A stretch of DNA of 64,000 bases from Dryomyza anilis (taxonomy: Eukaryota; Arthropoda; Insecta; Diptera; Dryomyzidae): assembly GCA_951804985.1 (NCBI GenBank), contig OX638132.1, forward strand, positions 103,654,026 through 103,718,025, given 5' to 3'. The stretch's first letter is position 1, and every line of letters begins with the position of its first letter. The translations under genes were made by a program, and so were the position numbers. Positions 1 to 10,090 of the stretch are shown here, one piece after another. The notes below the pieces were generated by a model. That model searched no databases. It was not told the origin of the DNA and was given only the letters and a program-made list of their open reading frames with translations.

Positions 1-41
1 TTTCGTGTCAGTCAATAAAAAAACTTTCAAAGTCGACTTAC
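1..41 (-). other. 5' end of ladybird intron 1
   Basis: Sequence beyond the GTAAGT donor at 41-36 (minus strand). The reading frame happens to stay open to base 1, but the consensus donor and the AT-rich change in composition indicate intron. Confidence 0.7.
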
Positions 42-1083
42 CTTCCGATTCATCAAAGTCCTTGGTTGTCATCTGGAAGAGCGCATCCAAGGGGGTGCCA
101 TTGGCCTCTGTCTTAGACCCAGTGCCCGAGACCCCTGAAGCGCCCGCATTGTTGGCGCCACCCATCGAGCTACCCGCCGAGGTGGCGGACGTCGACTGAC
201 GCTCACGGTCGATATTTGCGCCACGCGGCGAGTGGCGTTGATGCGTATGCAAACTGGAATCGGACGAAAGACGCGCGCCGTTGATCTCCGGCGAACAGCA
301 GTCGCTGGCCGCCGAACTCGAACGCTCCGAGCCACTCTCCGAGGGAATAATGTCCATGCCCATGTGACGCAGTAGCTGTGCCTGAGCGTTGAAGTGCTCC
401 TGCAGCTGACGATGATAGTCGAGCGCCAGACGCTGCTCGTAGTGCAGCAGGGCAGAAGGAATAAATGGACGCACGGGCATCGGACCGAGCAAATGGTCCC
501 AGGGACGCACGATCTGTGCAGATCCCGGCAGCAGCATGGTAGCGTGATGTGGTGGCACAACATCCAGTGGTTCGGCACGCGGTTGAAACAGCCCGGAGGC
601 GGTGCGAATGGGTGTTGATGAAGATGTAGGTGGTGCGGCTGCAGACGATGGCGGCGGCGGTGATGGCGAGGCGCTGCGACGTTTTACATGGCCCAGAATA
701 TCGGCGATCGAGAAACTCTTAACGCCTTCAATGTGTGATTTGGGCGCATTTGCGGTGGTTGGTACTGGCGCCACAATAGGCGCTGCCGATGGACTGGGCG
801 AACGATCACGTACATCGGATTCAGCAGCACAGGCGGCAGCGGCGGACATGCGTAAACGTTTCAACGGCTGAAAGTATTCCTCGGGCACGGAGCCGACGGC
901 GGCGCGTGTTAGGCCTGCGGCGGCGACTGCGTGTTGTTGCAAGAGAAGGTGGTGCTGATGCTGCAGCAGATCGATGGTAGCATTGTTGCTGCTGCGATGA
1001 TGCGGCAGCGGGCTAGGGGCGCCGCCGACTGAAATCTCAGACTCGGCGGGGCTGGCGGGACGTAGAGTAGGTGGACACAACAT
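42..1083 (-). CDS. lb (lbe or lbl): Ladybird (Lbx-family) NK homeobox transcription factor, first coding exon (partial)
   Basis: This exon gives 347 complete codons plus the first base of a split codon. It ends in AG|GTAAGT (GT at 41-40), so the intron is phase 1 and the homeodomain lies outside the window. The ATG at 1083 is the first Met after an in-frame TAA at 1128-1126. Seen in the protein: a His/Gln-rich stretch (residues 41-51), an eh1-type repression motif SFSIADIL (123-130), a Ser/Pro-rich part (137-157), a conserved-looking block around VRPFIPSALLHYE (204-216), a Gln-rich amphipathic stretch (222-238), and PLDALFQMTTKDF (331-343) just before the splice. The last motif lines up with the PLxALxxxxxKxF segment ahead of the homeodomain in Lbx proteins, and the eh1 motif resembles theirs. 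By family knowledge this is a nuclear DNA-binding factor that specifies muscle, heart and epidermal cells. I cannot tell lbe from lbl. It is moderately GC-rich, unlike everything around it. Another NK-class gene is possible but less likely. Confidence 0.85.
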
Positions 1084-1484
1084 AATGCTGATGATTTTAA
1101 TAGAATTGCTTTGTATTATATTTTGTTATTTCTTTATGACACTTAATAACTTTGTTTAATGTTTTTTTTTAAATGTTGCTTAGTTAAATTTTTCTTTAAT
1201 ATTCACTATGAAAAACTCTTAAATATTTATTTGATTTCCAACACTTTTAGTTTTTTTTTTTTTAATTTTTGTAGTCTCTTTAAACGACTTGATGCGCTCG
1301 CTGCTCACTGAGTAATGAAATCAATCAAATCACAATGAGTGTGCTTTAAGCAGCCTCTAACAATTTCCGTTTATATGTAATAAGTAGGTAACTCGTTAAC
1401 CAAAAGAAATTCAGTTATTATATATTTGACACACGACGACGACCCAATCAGAGGACCTTTCCACTCGACGCTTCACAGTCAACT
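1084..1484 (-). other. Predicted 5' UTR of the ladybird gene
   Basis: About 400 bp between the predicted start site and the ATG. It is AT-rich, with T/A runs at 1155-1265, and has stops in the coding frame. No obvious UTR intron was seen, but one cannot be excluded. Confidence 0.45.
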
Positions 1485-1486
1485 GT
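1453..1486 (-). promoter_or_regulatory. TATA-less Inr/MTE/DPE core promoter of ladybird
   Basis: On the minus strand 1486-1481 reads ACAGTT, matching the fly initiator TCAKTY at five of six positions with A+1 at 1484. At exactly +28 to +32 (1457-1453) is GGTCC, a full match to DPE RGWYV. The +18 to +29 stretch CGAGTGGAAAGG matches the MTE consensus CSARCSSAACGS at 10 of 12 positions, and +24 is G. No TATA box lies at -30. This arrangement is typical of fly developmental genes. The start itself is inferred. Confidence 0.6.
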
Positions 1487-1589
1487 TCGAAACTAGATTG
1501 AAGATTGCTAAAGAGCTAACTAGACAAGTCGTTTTTCAAGTTTTCTTTTTGCTCGTTGTTGCTGCTGCTACGCTACAGCCTGATTGCTC

Positions 1590-1618
1590 CGCTCTCGCTC
1601 TCGCACTCACTCTCTGCC
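1590..1618 (-). promoter_or_regulatory. GAGA-factor-type (GAGAG)n cluster upstream of the ladybird promoter
   Basis: CGCTCTCGCTCTCGCACTCACTCTCTG-type sequence, which on the gene strand is a run of GAGAG and GAGCG motifs about 110-135 bp upstream of the predicted start. Trl/GAGA factor binds such repeats at paused fly developmental promoters. This is a sequence match only. Confidence 0.45.
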
Positions 1619-1679
1619 GAATTACGGATAACTGGTGCCTTGTTTGTCGGTGGTTAAACTCACATCAACTGCGCTGAAC

Positions 1680-2250
1680 GAGCCACCAACAATCCAACAA
1701 ACGAACCACTAAACGAACAAACGAGCAGCAGGCCCACAAACACACAGTCATACAGACGGACAAAGATGCCCGCAATGGCCCACAAGAGTGGCAGAGATAG
1801 TAATATGCGGTAGCACTGTGGAGTATCAAACTGTTAAACTGTGGTTAGTGTGTTAGAGCAGCTGGAACAATAAAGCATTGAATTTGTGAAAGCAGAGATG
1901 AGGCAGCCTTTCGCCTCTCTTATCAGCGCACGTTGGCGCATGCGATAGAGCGGGACAACACTGCGTTAGCTGCAGCGAAAGGCGTTGAAATCTGGCCAAT
2001 CAGCTACTTTCACCATTTCAAAAATAACAATGGTGTTTCACGTAACGGTAATTATGGCGCGCTTTTAAAAAAGAAGAACAAGAAACAACCACCCAACAAC
2101 AAGAGCTTAATGAGTTTGCAACGGCATAGGGCTCTGGAGCCACGTAATAACGAGACTGTATTTAGAACGATCATCGATCGCCTTGAACAAACGACTTCGA
2201 CAGCTGCAGTGTTGGTGGCGGCGACGGCGGTGCGGCGGCGGCATTGAATC
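1680..2250. promoter_or_regulatory. GC-richer promoter-proximal region, no gene
   Basis: CAAACGAAC-rich sequence at 1680-1740 and a GGCGGC-rich block at 2215-2244, which contains Helper-type GGCGGC hexamers but has no TCF HMG site close by. ORFs of 104 aa (plus) and 66 aa (minus) overlap here and resemble nothing. Probably proximal regulatory DNA of the ladybird gene. Confidence 0.35.
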
Positions 2251-2252
2251 AT

Positions 2253-3515
2253 TTAGCATTTCGAAAAATTTGTTTCTTTTTTTGTCATGGGACTTATTCG
2301 CTTATTTCAAGCACTGTATTTGTACTGTGTAATTAAGAGAAATATCTACGAAGCAAAAAAAAAAATAAATAATTATCTACTATATCATGTTAACATTTGC
2401 GTTGACTTCGACAACGACAGCTTGAAAATTGGTGGTTGCATGAAAATAAATACTTCAATTTAAATTATTAAATAAAAATTAATTAATTAAATGTAATATA
2501 AGGGAGTATTTCGAAAATCACTTTCGAATGAAATTTAAATATTCGATTTATTTCTACATAACTTACAAATTTTTATTTTTTATTAAAAATCGCAATATGA
2601 AAAATAATAAAACAATTAGGCCAAATTAAAACAGAACAAAATTGAAAAAATGGCAACACGGTATCATTGATGATGTATTCAATTTATATACACCAAAATA
2701 TATAATGTCCAATGGAATTTAAAAAAATAATGGAGAATAAGTTATATAAAACTCTTTATACATTTTTTTACTGAATTTTACTATTTTAGTATAACTAATA
2801 TCTTCCGGTACCATAAAATAAAAATACGAATCTGATTTTGAAAATATTTATGTATTGGTTTCAGTATATGGTTCTGGTTGCAGTTCCGGTTTCAAGTAAC
2901 AAAAATAAAAGAATTGTCTTGTATATTAAAAATAATTTAGAAATGTATTGGGTAATAGTTTTTAGAATTTAGAATACCCGCACAGAAAATGATTTCTAAA
3001 TCGTCCTAAAATATTAAAATATTGAGATACTACTCAAAATTATCTCGTCCTTCTTGTAATGTTCTATATTAAAACAAATACTATGGAGAGGTTTTGAAAA
3101 AATAATAAAAAATTAAATATAACAGAGGCAATTATCATGCGGTTCATTTTGGAAACAGCCCGATCAGTGCTCTTTGTGTATTGAGGTTATGATGACGTCA
3201 AATGTTTCGTTTATATGAATTCGGTAAAAATTAGATAAATATTTCAATTACGAGTATTCGTATCGAATTTAATCATTCAAATTAAATTCGATTTTTAATG
3301 CTAAATATTACCATTTCGATTGAACGTGAATCAGAATATTAAAATTGTATGAAATAACAATCAATTTCTGAGATGGAATTAATATTGGCTATTGTGTTTT
3401 CTGACTTTCCGGCTGAAGTTTACTTTATAGGGCCACTCGATGTATTTAAAAAATATTTAAAAAATATAATTTTTTTTGCCGCTTGGGCGCCTGGAACCGA
3501 CCAAAAATTGAAAAC
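2253..3515. other. AT-rich intergenic DNA
   Basis: No gene seen. A degraded piece of a GGTTCC/TTCCGG-rich repeat (ttccggtacc, ggttctggttgcagttccgg) lies at 2805-2905; the same motif recurs at 7335-7440 and 58150-59300. A CRE-like TGACGTCA occurs near 3193. Confidence 0.5.
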
Positions 3516-3576
3516 CGATCGAGGTAACAACTTTTGGCAACTGATAAAGGGTATCGTGACATGCACTAAACAATTT

Positions 3577-4314
3577 TATACCCTACACTAAGAGTGAAAG
3601 GGTATATTCAGTTTGGTACGCCGTTTGTAACACCCAGAAGGAAGCATCTCCGGTATGGAAAAGTATATATATTCTTGATCAGCATGACCTCCTGAGTCGA
3701 TTTAGCGATGTCCGTCTGTCTGTCCGTCTGTCTGTCTGTCTGTCCGTCCGTCTGTCTGTCTGTCCGTCTGTCTGTTGAAATCCCTAAGACTTTTAAAATT
3801 GAAGAGCTAGAAAAATGAAACTTATAACTTAGATTACAAATATACCTACGCTGTATGTGCGAAAAAATTGGCGAGATCGGTCCATTGTGACCTATGATCC
3901 GACCACTTATGTTCAAATACCTCATATAAAATGTACATATAAAGATCAATTTTTATGTATACGTGCTTAGATAAACTTTTTTGGTCAAACATATATTGAT
4001 ATCATGCTCAAATACATGATAATAATGTTTTCCGGCGAAAAGACTTGTGGTTCACAAAAAAAAAAATCGAAATTCGGTACACCTACCCATTTGTAAATAT
4101 GGGTATCAAATGAATGGAAATTCTTCAGCGATTGAATGTTTGTAGTTATTTTCAGGATTCGTATACCTTGGTGATCTATATATCACTTTGAGTGGTAACC
4201 ACACATATGTGTAGGGTATTTATAGTCGGCTTAGACCGACTATAATTTTGATAATCCTAACTATCATAATTACACCTACTTTAAAATTTCCCATGTGATC
4301 TTACCTTCCCAACT
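3577..4314 (+). mobile_element. mini-me retroposon-like element, copy 1 (nested)
   Basis: Starts TATACCCTACACTAAGAG and ends CTTCCCAACT. It contains a short TA tract (3665), a core around 3675-3706 (GATCAGCATGAC to GAGTCGATTTAG), then (GTCY)n at 3709-3776. This TA-core-(GTCY)n order is the hallmark of dipteran mini-me elements. An 8-bp-stem hairpin (ATAGTCGG...CCGACTAT) lies at about 4224-4245. No target duplication is obvious. A 113-aa minus ORF across it is a shadow. Confidence 0.75.
3709..3776 (+). repeat. (GTCT/GTCC)n microsatellite of mini-me copy 1
   Basis: About 17 uninterrupted tetranucleotides, mixing GTCT and GTCC, directly after the mini-me core. Confidence 0.9.
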
Positions 4315-4741
4315 GGTTTTATTTTCTCCGACCACTACTTCCAGAGATACAGTCGCTTAAAGTTGGAAAAAAGTGTCAAAAATCACTTTTGTACTGTTGT
4401 TCATATTTAAATATCTCTTGAACTAGAAATGCTCCGTTAATGGCTCGTTTTAAAGCTAATAGAACAAGCTTTTAGAAAAATTAAGTTGTAATTTCTAAAC
4501 GGTAACATGTGGCCCGTGGTCATTATCCTTGATCTTCAAAATGAATGTCCTTAAAAAGAACCTTTTTAAAATTCTGAAAAAAATCCTAAGTTTTCGTCAA
4601 TATATTATAAATGTTCATACAAAATTTCAAGATGGTATTTTGATGGCATCATATTTTAAAAAATTATTTTCTAATTCATTGAAATCGAAGAAGATGAGTT
4701 ACAACCGCTGGTCGATTTGGTGTGGAATGGCCCATATATAA

Positions 4742-5405
4742 TGTACAAAAGGTTTTTTTTTCTCTTTCTATATTTCTACATTTAAAATACAAAAAAAAGT
4801 TTATATAATAGAAAAATATTTTGAACATTTTTTTTAGTTTCGTTTTCTTTCCAGTGTTTCGGAAATTTTATGGTCAAAATCAATCAGTTTAAGTTTTTTT
4901 CAAATTTAATTTTGCCCCTTTCCATATTCCAAGAAATTAAGTTTAAAAAAAAATGTATACTTATGTTTTATACGGGGTACCACGTGACCTTGAGGTCACC
5001 TTTTATATGTTTTTAATTTTTAGTTTTACTTTACGCAAGACATGACATGACTTGACACTTTTTTTTTTGCCCCGCCCATTTTTATATAATCCAAAAACTA
5101 GTTGTGACCTCGGACGGTTTTCGATTTTTGGTTGGTTCCAGGGGGCCAAGCGTCAAAAATGTTTCCAATTTTCCGAACTCTACACCCTTTTAGGTTTTTT
5201 TTTTATTCGAGCGGCCCTTTAAAGTAAACTTTCCCGACTTCCCATTTACGGTTTCAAGGGAAACAATACTTAGCGAAGAACACAAAATATTTTATCCGGT
5301 TTTTCTTATTTATTTGATGGCTTGACGCCAATATCATTTTGCCACAAACTCTTGACGCAAATGTGTAGCTTTTATGTTACCTCTAACACCAGTGTTGCAA
5401 ACTAG
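4742..5405. other. AT-rich intergenic DNA
   Basis: No gene seen. Apart from the nuclear-receptor-like palindrome (4981-4999) there are only T-runs and unremarkable sequence. Confidence 0.5.
4981..4999. promoter_or_regulatory. CACGTG E-box overlapping a perfect TGACCT-N2-AGGTCA palindrome
   Basis: 4984-4999 reads GTGACCTTGAGGTCAC, a perfect inverted repeat with a TG spacer. On the minus strand it contains TCAAGGTCA, the extended half-site of Ftz-F1/ERR-type nuclear receptors. A canonical E-box, CACGTG (4981-4986), overlaps it. Function is unknown. Confidence 0.3.
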
Positions 5406-5410
5406 TAATT

Positions 5411-5600
5411 TTTAGTTGCAAAGCGGTGGCTAAAAACATGTATGGAACATAGGCAATAATATGTCACAATGCAGTGATATATAAGTCATACATTCTGATA
5501 ATGGAAATTTAGTTGCAAAGCGGTGGTTAAAAACATGTGTGGGACTATGCAATAATATGTCACAATGTTGTGATATATAAGTCTTACATTCCGATAATGG
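5411..5600. repeat. Two-copy tandem duplication, about 97-bp unit
   Basis: TTTAGTTGCAAAGCGGTGG starts at 5411 and again at 5508. Both copies run on through AATATGTCACAATG and GATATATAAGTC with few differences, so the duplication is fairly young. Confidence 0.8.
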
Positions 5601-6328
5601 AACATACACGAGCTAACTTTATTGTTATGACGTGGCAAAATAGTGGAAAATTATAAAATGTATTATGTTCCATATATGTTTCATGTATATAATGAAGAAC
5701 CTAATAAGAACATGTTTATAAATAAAATGGCTAATTAACTTTAAAATGGTATAAAGGTATATTATACACAAAAAAATTATTATATCAACTACATATGTCC
5801 ATGAAACGTGGGCTTGTAAAAAATGACAGTCGGAATAGTCTAATTAAAGAAATAACAAAAATCATATTTTTGAAAGTTAGAGAGTAATTTTAAGTTGTAG
5901 GATATAAGCTTTAACCCGAAAACTTGAACCGTTTGTTAAATTAGAGGTGTAGGTTGCCATAAAATCTGTTCGTAAAGACTTATATTATTATGCCATAGCA
6001 TATTTTTTACATAGTTAATGGCACTGCGTAGGATCTTTATTTTTATTTTTAATCCACACAAGTTCTACTTTAAAAATAACAGTTCAAGTTCCAAATAGGT
6101 GAACCGACACTTTAATAGATCAAAATTTGTGCCAACTAAGCCTCGTCCCGGGGCTTTTTAACTGGCAATTAGGTGGAAAATAAGTATTTTTCGCATTATA
6201 TAGAACAAACACTTTAATGACAATTCTGTGGCTACCACTTAAGTTGCCACAAAGTGGTTACTCGGGAAACTTACTTGGGTTACTTGGGTTACTTGGGAAC
6301 TCACCCGCGAGGTCCAAAATTATTACAT
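5601..6328. other. AT-rich intergenic DNA
   Basis: Nothing recognisable. A threefold ACTTGGGTT mini-repeat lies at about 6270-6300. Confidence 0.5.
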
Positions 6329-6715
6329 CGTCACTATTAGTCCTAAGGGGCGAATGTGTAATTTTTGCAATTTTCCTTTTTTTTATATTTTTTAAATGTA
6401 GTTTTTTATCAAGAAATCTATACCGAAATCGTAGATGGTTTTGGTGGATTTTTCTAGCTGCAACTGTAAAAATCAGAAGCGAATGTAGTTTGTTTATGGG
6501 TACAAGAAAATATATTGATATAAATTCATTAATTTTACCTATCGATTAACATCAATTCGCCAAAACAAAATCTTTAAACTAATAAATAATCATGTTTTTT
6601 CTCCTTAGTAGCGTGAAATTTTTTAAAAATATTTTTAAAAATTAATGCCGATCGATATGAAAACAAACAATGCCTTTACATCACTATTTTACCACTATTC
6701 CAACATTATTAAAAA
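6329..6715. mobile_element. Family B inverted-repeat element, truncated copy
   Basis: Left end TCCTAAGGGGCGAATGTG corresponds to the family B terminus CATGCCAAAGGGGCGAATGTG at 29508. The interior has CACCTATCGATTGGCG-like and AATGCCTTTACA motifs shared with the copies at 29.5 and 58.5 kb. The right terminus is missing. The 110-aa ORF across it is not a recognised protein. Confidence 0.5.
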
Positions 6716-7101
6716 TGCAAATGTGTCCGTAAGGCATAACAGTGACAATATGTCTAACAATAAGAAATACGAATCCTGGATTCAACTCCAAACTATTTTT
6801 TAATCGTTTGAATTCTTTAGGAGTCCATAGCGCATAATCCAAAAAATTAAAAGATTGTGCTATAATAATGAGGGATTTGATATATAAAAACTGATAATAT
6901 TGCGATAAATTACATTTTGGAAATAATTGTAAATCTGAACTTATTTGAAAAATAAAAGAAAACGAATAAAACAAAAATGTTTCATGAAAAATCGGAATAC
7001 CTAGGTTATTTTAAAACAATAGCTCTTCATTAATGTTTCACGGACTGTTAAAAATTTCAAACAAACTAAAAAATAAAAAAAGAAAATGTTTCAAATTTGT
7101 G
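6716..7101. other. AT-rich intergenic DNA
   Basis: Nothing recognisable; the 96-aa minus ORF at 6684-6974 is low-complexity and unsupported. Confidence 0.4.
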
Positions 7102-7320
7102 CACTCAGAAGAAAATCCTATTAAAATTGGTCAATAGGACAGTTATTGATTCAATAGTATACAAAAAATAAATATTTCATATAAACACAAAAACAATTTA
7201 ATAGTATTTAATAGTATTTTGTAGTATTTAATGGGATTTACCTATTAAAATTATAGTTTATCCTATTGACTAATTTTAATAGCAAAAAACTATTGATTTT
7301 ATAGTATTATTTTCTGAGTG
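7102..7320. mobile_element. Palindromic MITE, family C, copy 1
   Basis: About 219 bp. CACTCAGAAGAAAAT at the left is mirrored by ATTATTTTCTGAGTG at the right, and most of the length is an imperfect inverted repeat (GGTCAATAGGA against TCCTATTGACTAA). Five related copies lie elsewhere in the window. Non-coding, mobilised in trans if at all. Confidence 0.7.
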
Positions 7321-8040
7321 TGTGACGCACAGTGTAATAGTTTCAATTCCTATTATTGTTCCGGTTCTAAAATTTTAAAAAAAGTAGTTTCAGTCAGGAT
7401 ACTGTTTCCTCAAAAAATAAACGTTTCCGATCCGTTTTCAGTAACGATTATACCCGACACCTGACAAGAATTATATAAAATGGGTTTCGCCATACTTTAA
7501 TTTACTCGAATTTAAACCAAACCAATTAATTATTTGAACAAATACAATGTCTTAATCAAATACAGAAATCAATTAAAAAAAATAATTCAGTCGTGATAAA
7601 TAAAATACCGCATAATATAAAAGCAATGACAAATGTATCTTAATAAAAATCATTTTAATGCCATATTGCTTTGTCTAATACCATTTTATAAACAATAAAA
7701 GTTAATTTCGCATTAATTAAGACAGCTCCGAAACAGACACAAACGTTGAAAGATCATTAAATATCGATTATTCAAAATAGTAGTTTAGACATCATTTTAA
7801 AAATATTTATTTTTATTTTGTATTTAAATTGTCAAATAAGCTAAAATGCAACTTTGATTCGTATAATTTCAATTTATTAATAGTTTTTAAATTATTTATG
7901 TATAGCTTTAATGCGTTAATTGATCGATAGCTAGGTTTCCGCCAGATCACCTGGCCTTGACTAATCGCGATCATCAAACAGTTTTTCACTCTCTATAAGT
8001 GGCTTTAAATTAAAATTCATTTTTAATTAAAATCCTTTTG
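7321..8040. other. AT-rich intergenic DNA
   Basis: A fragment of the GGTTCC/TTTCCG repeat (7335-7440), otherwise unique AT-rich sequence. Confidence 0.45.
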
Positions 8041-8870
8041 CCAGATGCCACACACAAATCCACCAACTCGTTCAATATTTTAATTCTAATTCATCCACAC
8101 AGGTGAAAATTTAAATATGGAAAAACAAAAACATCGAAAAAACCAACCGCGGAGAGGGCCACTTAAATTCGATAAAAACAAATCAGGTGCCCCGCGCAAG
8201 GATACGTCCGTCGTCGGCCTTTCAACATTTCTTGGCATAATTAACACTTTGGCCTGTACACGCTGGAGATGCCTGGGAACGCGCAGTTCCCACGCATCTC
8301 CATTTAACATATCTCGCAGTTGAAGCGGACTTCTTGGTGTATCTCATAGCCACAGTAATAATATTGATAAAATTCTGCCGCGACGAAATACAGAAGCGCT
8401 AAAGGTTGAACTCAGCCGCGACGCGGTGCGGCGGTTTCTTTATATTTCCCGCCTTCTTCATTTTCCACAATCAAAAAAAAGATGCTCAAATATTTGTGCG
8501 ATTAGCCATTATCTAAACGCGCTCCCCGATGGAATCAAAGAAAATCAGTGACCAAGCCGACCTTTTATATTTTATTGATCGACTGCCGTTGCCTGGTAGT
8601 TATTGCTACCTCTGCTGATGCCGCTGCGAAGACTCGGGGTGCCGGAGGATCACAGAAGGTGGCCCGTTTCTTGAATTAACTTCTATTTTTCTTTTCCTTT
8701 GCTTTGTTCCTGCTTTTGGTTTTGTTTTGTTTAGTTTGTAGTTGTTTTGTTGCTGGAATTTATCCTGCTTCGGAAGACTAGATCCCGATGTTGTGGAAGC
8801 TGGTAGCTGTTGCCGGAATAAATTTATAGACATCTTGACGCCTTCGTGCTTGTTTATGCTGAGCATTTTA
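8041..8870. promoter_or_regulatory. Balanced-composition island with a strong hairpin, candidate enhancer
   Basis: Composition rises sharply at 8135-8460. ORFs of 68 aa (plus, 8117-8323), 74 aa (minus) and 86 aa (minus, 8606-8866) exist, but none resembles a known protein and they overlap on opposite strands. The sharp hairpin at 8264-8302 is the main feature. Regulatory DNA or an unannotated transcript are both possible. Confidence 0.3.
8264..8302. other. 16-bp hairpin with one C-C mismatch and GCGCA loop
   Basis: TGGAGATGC (8264-8272) pairs with GCATCTCCA (8294-8302); one C-C mismatch (8273/8293); TGGGAAC (8274-8280) pairs with GTTCCCA (8286-8292); the loop is GCGCA. Too short for a typical miRNA precursor; a cruciform, a dyad binding site or an RNA stem is possible. 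Confidence 0.75.
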
Positions 8871-9627
8871 ATTGCAGCTTGTATTAATTAAACTTAAATT
8901 GGAATTGAAATGGGAAAATTCTCAATGCGACCTAAACATATGAAATCGTATAGAAAAATAAAAAAACGAATTTGTACTGAGGTTACCAGCAGTTAATTAA
9001 AAAAAAAAAGAAAAAATCTATTGGCATGAGGTTTGAGAAAAGGAAAAATTGTGTGATAACCAAATGCATTCTGTTCAACAAAAATTCGTTTCCCAGAGCC
9101 AATAATGTCACGTCAAATTATTATTTATTCTTTAGCTATCTTTTTTATGGTTGTAAGAAATGAATCATCTGATTTCAATTAATATTTAATATTAGAATGT
9201 CGCAACAAATATTGTTTCTGTGAGTCGTAGTATAGATTGTAGCATCTCTGCCCAATATGGGTTTGAGAAATAGAAATCTAAATTTTAAGACGTTATCATC
9301 CGATACTTATGTATGTATGTTCCGAATAGACGTCAAAACGGCTGAACCGAATTGAATACATTTTTGATAATGGGTCTGGGCAGTGTAATTAATGCAAAAA
9401 TCTATACTGCGGGCATGTACCTCCCATAGAACCTGAAAATTAAATCATCAATTAATGTAGCAAATTTAATGAAATTTTGGTCAACGTTATATTTAACCAT
9501 TATAAATGGTCTCGCGGAATATGGGCGGGATTGGACCACTGGGCGTGGCACCCCCCCCTATAGAAGGTACATTTTCAAGATGTTGGCAGTTATTATAGTG
9601 ACATTTAGGGTATACCAACCATTCACC
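8871..9627. other. AT-rich intergenic DNA
   Basis: No gene seen. The last part (9480-9627) is the unique 5' flank of the 15-bp minisatellite. Confidence 0.45.
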
Positions 9628-9968
9628 GCACCGAAACTCACCACACCGAAACTCACCACACCGAAACTCACCACACCGAAACTCACCACACTAAAACTCA
9701 CCACACTGAAACTCACCATACTAAAACTCACCACACTAAAACTCACCACACTAAAACTCACCACACCAAAACTCACCACACCGAAACTCACCACACCGAA
9801 ACTCACCACACCGAAACTCACCACACTAAAACTCACCACACTAAAACTCACCACACCGAAACTCATCATACCGAAACTCACCACACCTAAACTCACCACA
9901 CTAAAACTCACCACACTAAAACTCACCACACCGAAACTGACCACACCGAAACTCACCACACTAAAACT
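9628..9968 (+). repeat. 15-bp minisatellite (CCGAAACTCACCACA)n
   Basis: About 22-23 units of CCGAAACTCACCACA, with a common CTAAAACTCACCACA variant. Because the unit is a multiple of three and lacks stops, both strands stay open, giving spurious ORFs of 228 aa (plus, 9469-10155) and 133 aa (minus). A degenerate relative lies in opposite orientation at 38860-38940. Confidence 0.9.
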
Positions 9969-10090
9969 TTTACGGGGAACAGTTATACGTGGAAAAATTC
10001 TTCGAGGAAGAATTTTACGTGGACAATTATACTGGGACGAATTCTACGAGGAAGTATTGTATGTGAGAAAACTTGTTTTGACGGAAAAGT
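9969..10090 (-). repeat. Degenerate 'TTCYTCCCCGTAGAAT' companion repeat
   Basis: On the minus strand this reads as irregular CCCCGTAAAA, CCACGTATAA and CCTCGTAGAATTC units. The same companion repeat sits beside the 15-bp repeat at 38640-38830, so the two minisatellites travel together. Confidence 0.6.

Larger units (their letters stand above)
3516..4741. mobile_element. Long-inverted-repeat element, family A, interrupted by mini-me
   Basis: The right arm (4315-4741) ends in GGTCGATTTGGTGTGGAATGG followed by CCCAT, the terminal inverted repeat of family A. A diverged left part (from about 3516, containing gcaactgataaagggtatcg) precedes the nested mini-me at 3577-4314. Joining the flanks reproduces uninterrupted family A sequence seen near 45950 and 62320. 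The outermost left terminus is not recognisable. Non-coding; the 70-aa ORF at 4529-4741 is a shadow. Confidence 0.65.

Noticed and set aside
69..578. 169-aa minus ORF (Arg/Cys-rich)
   Set aside because: Out-of-frame shadow of the ladybird exon on the same strand; the in-frame exon has the conserved motifs and splice donor.
1303..1313. TCAGTG at A+1 = 1309 as the ladybird initiator
   Set aside because: The last base mismatches the Inr and there is no DPE at +28; the 1484 site fits much better.
2215..2244. Promoter-proximal Helper cluster as a sixth TCF module
   Set aside because: Several GGCGGC sites but no TTTGAT/TTTGAA HMG site nearby.
3608..3949. 113-aa minus ORF with TDRQTDRQ repeats
   Set aside because: Translation of the (GTCY)n microsatellite inside mini-me; the same happens at 10488-10793.
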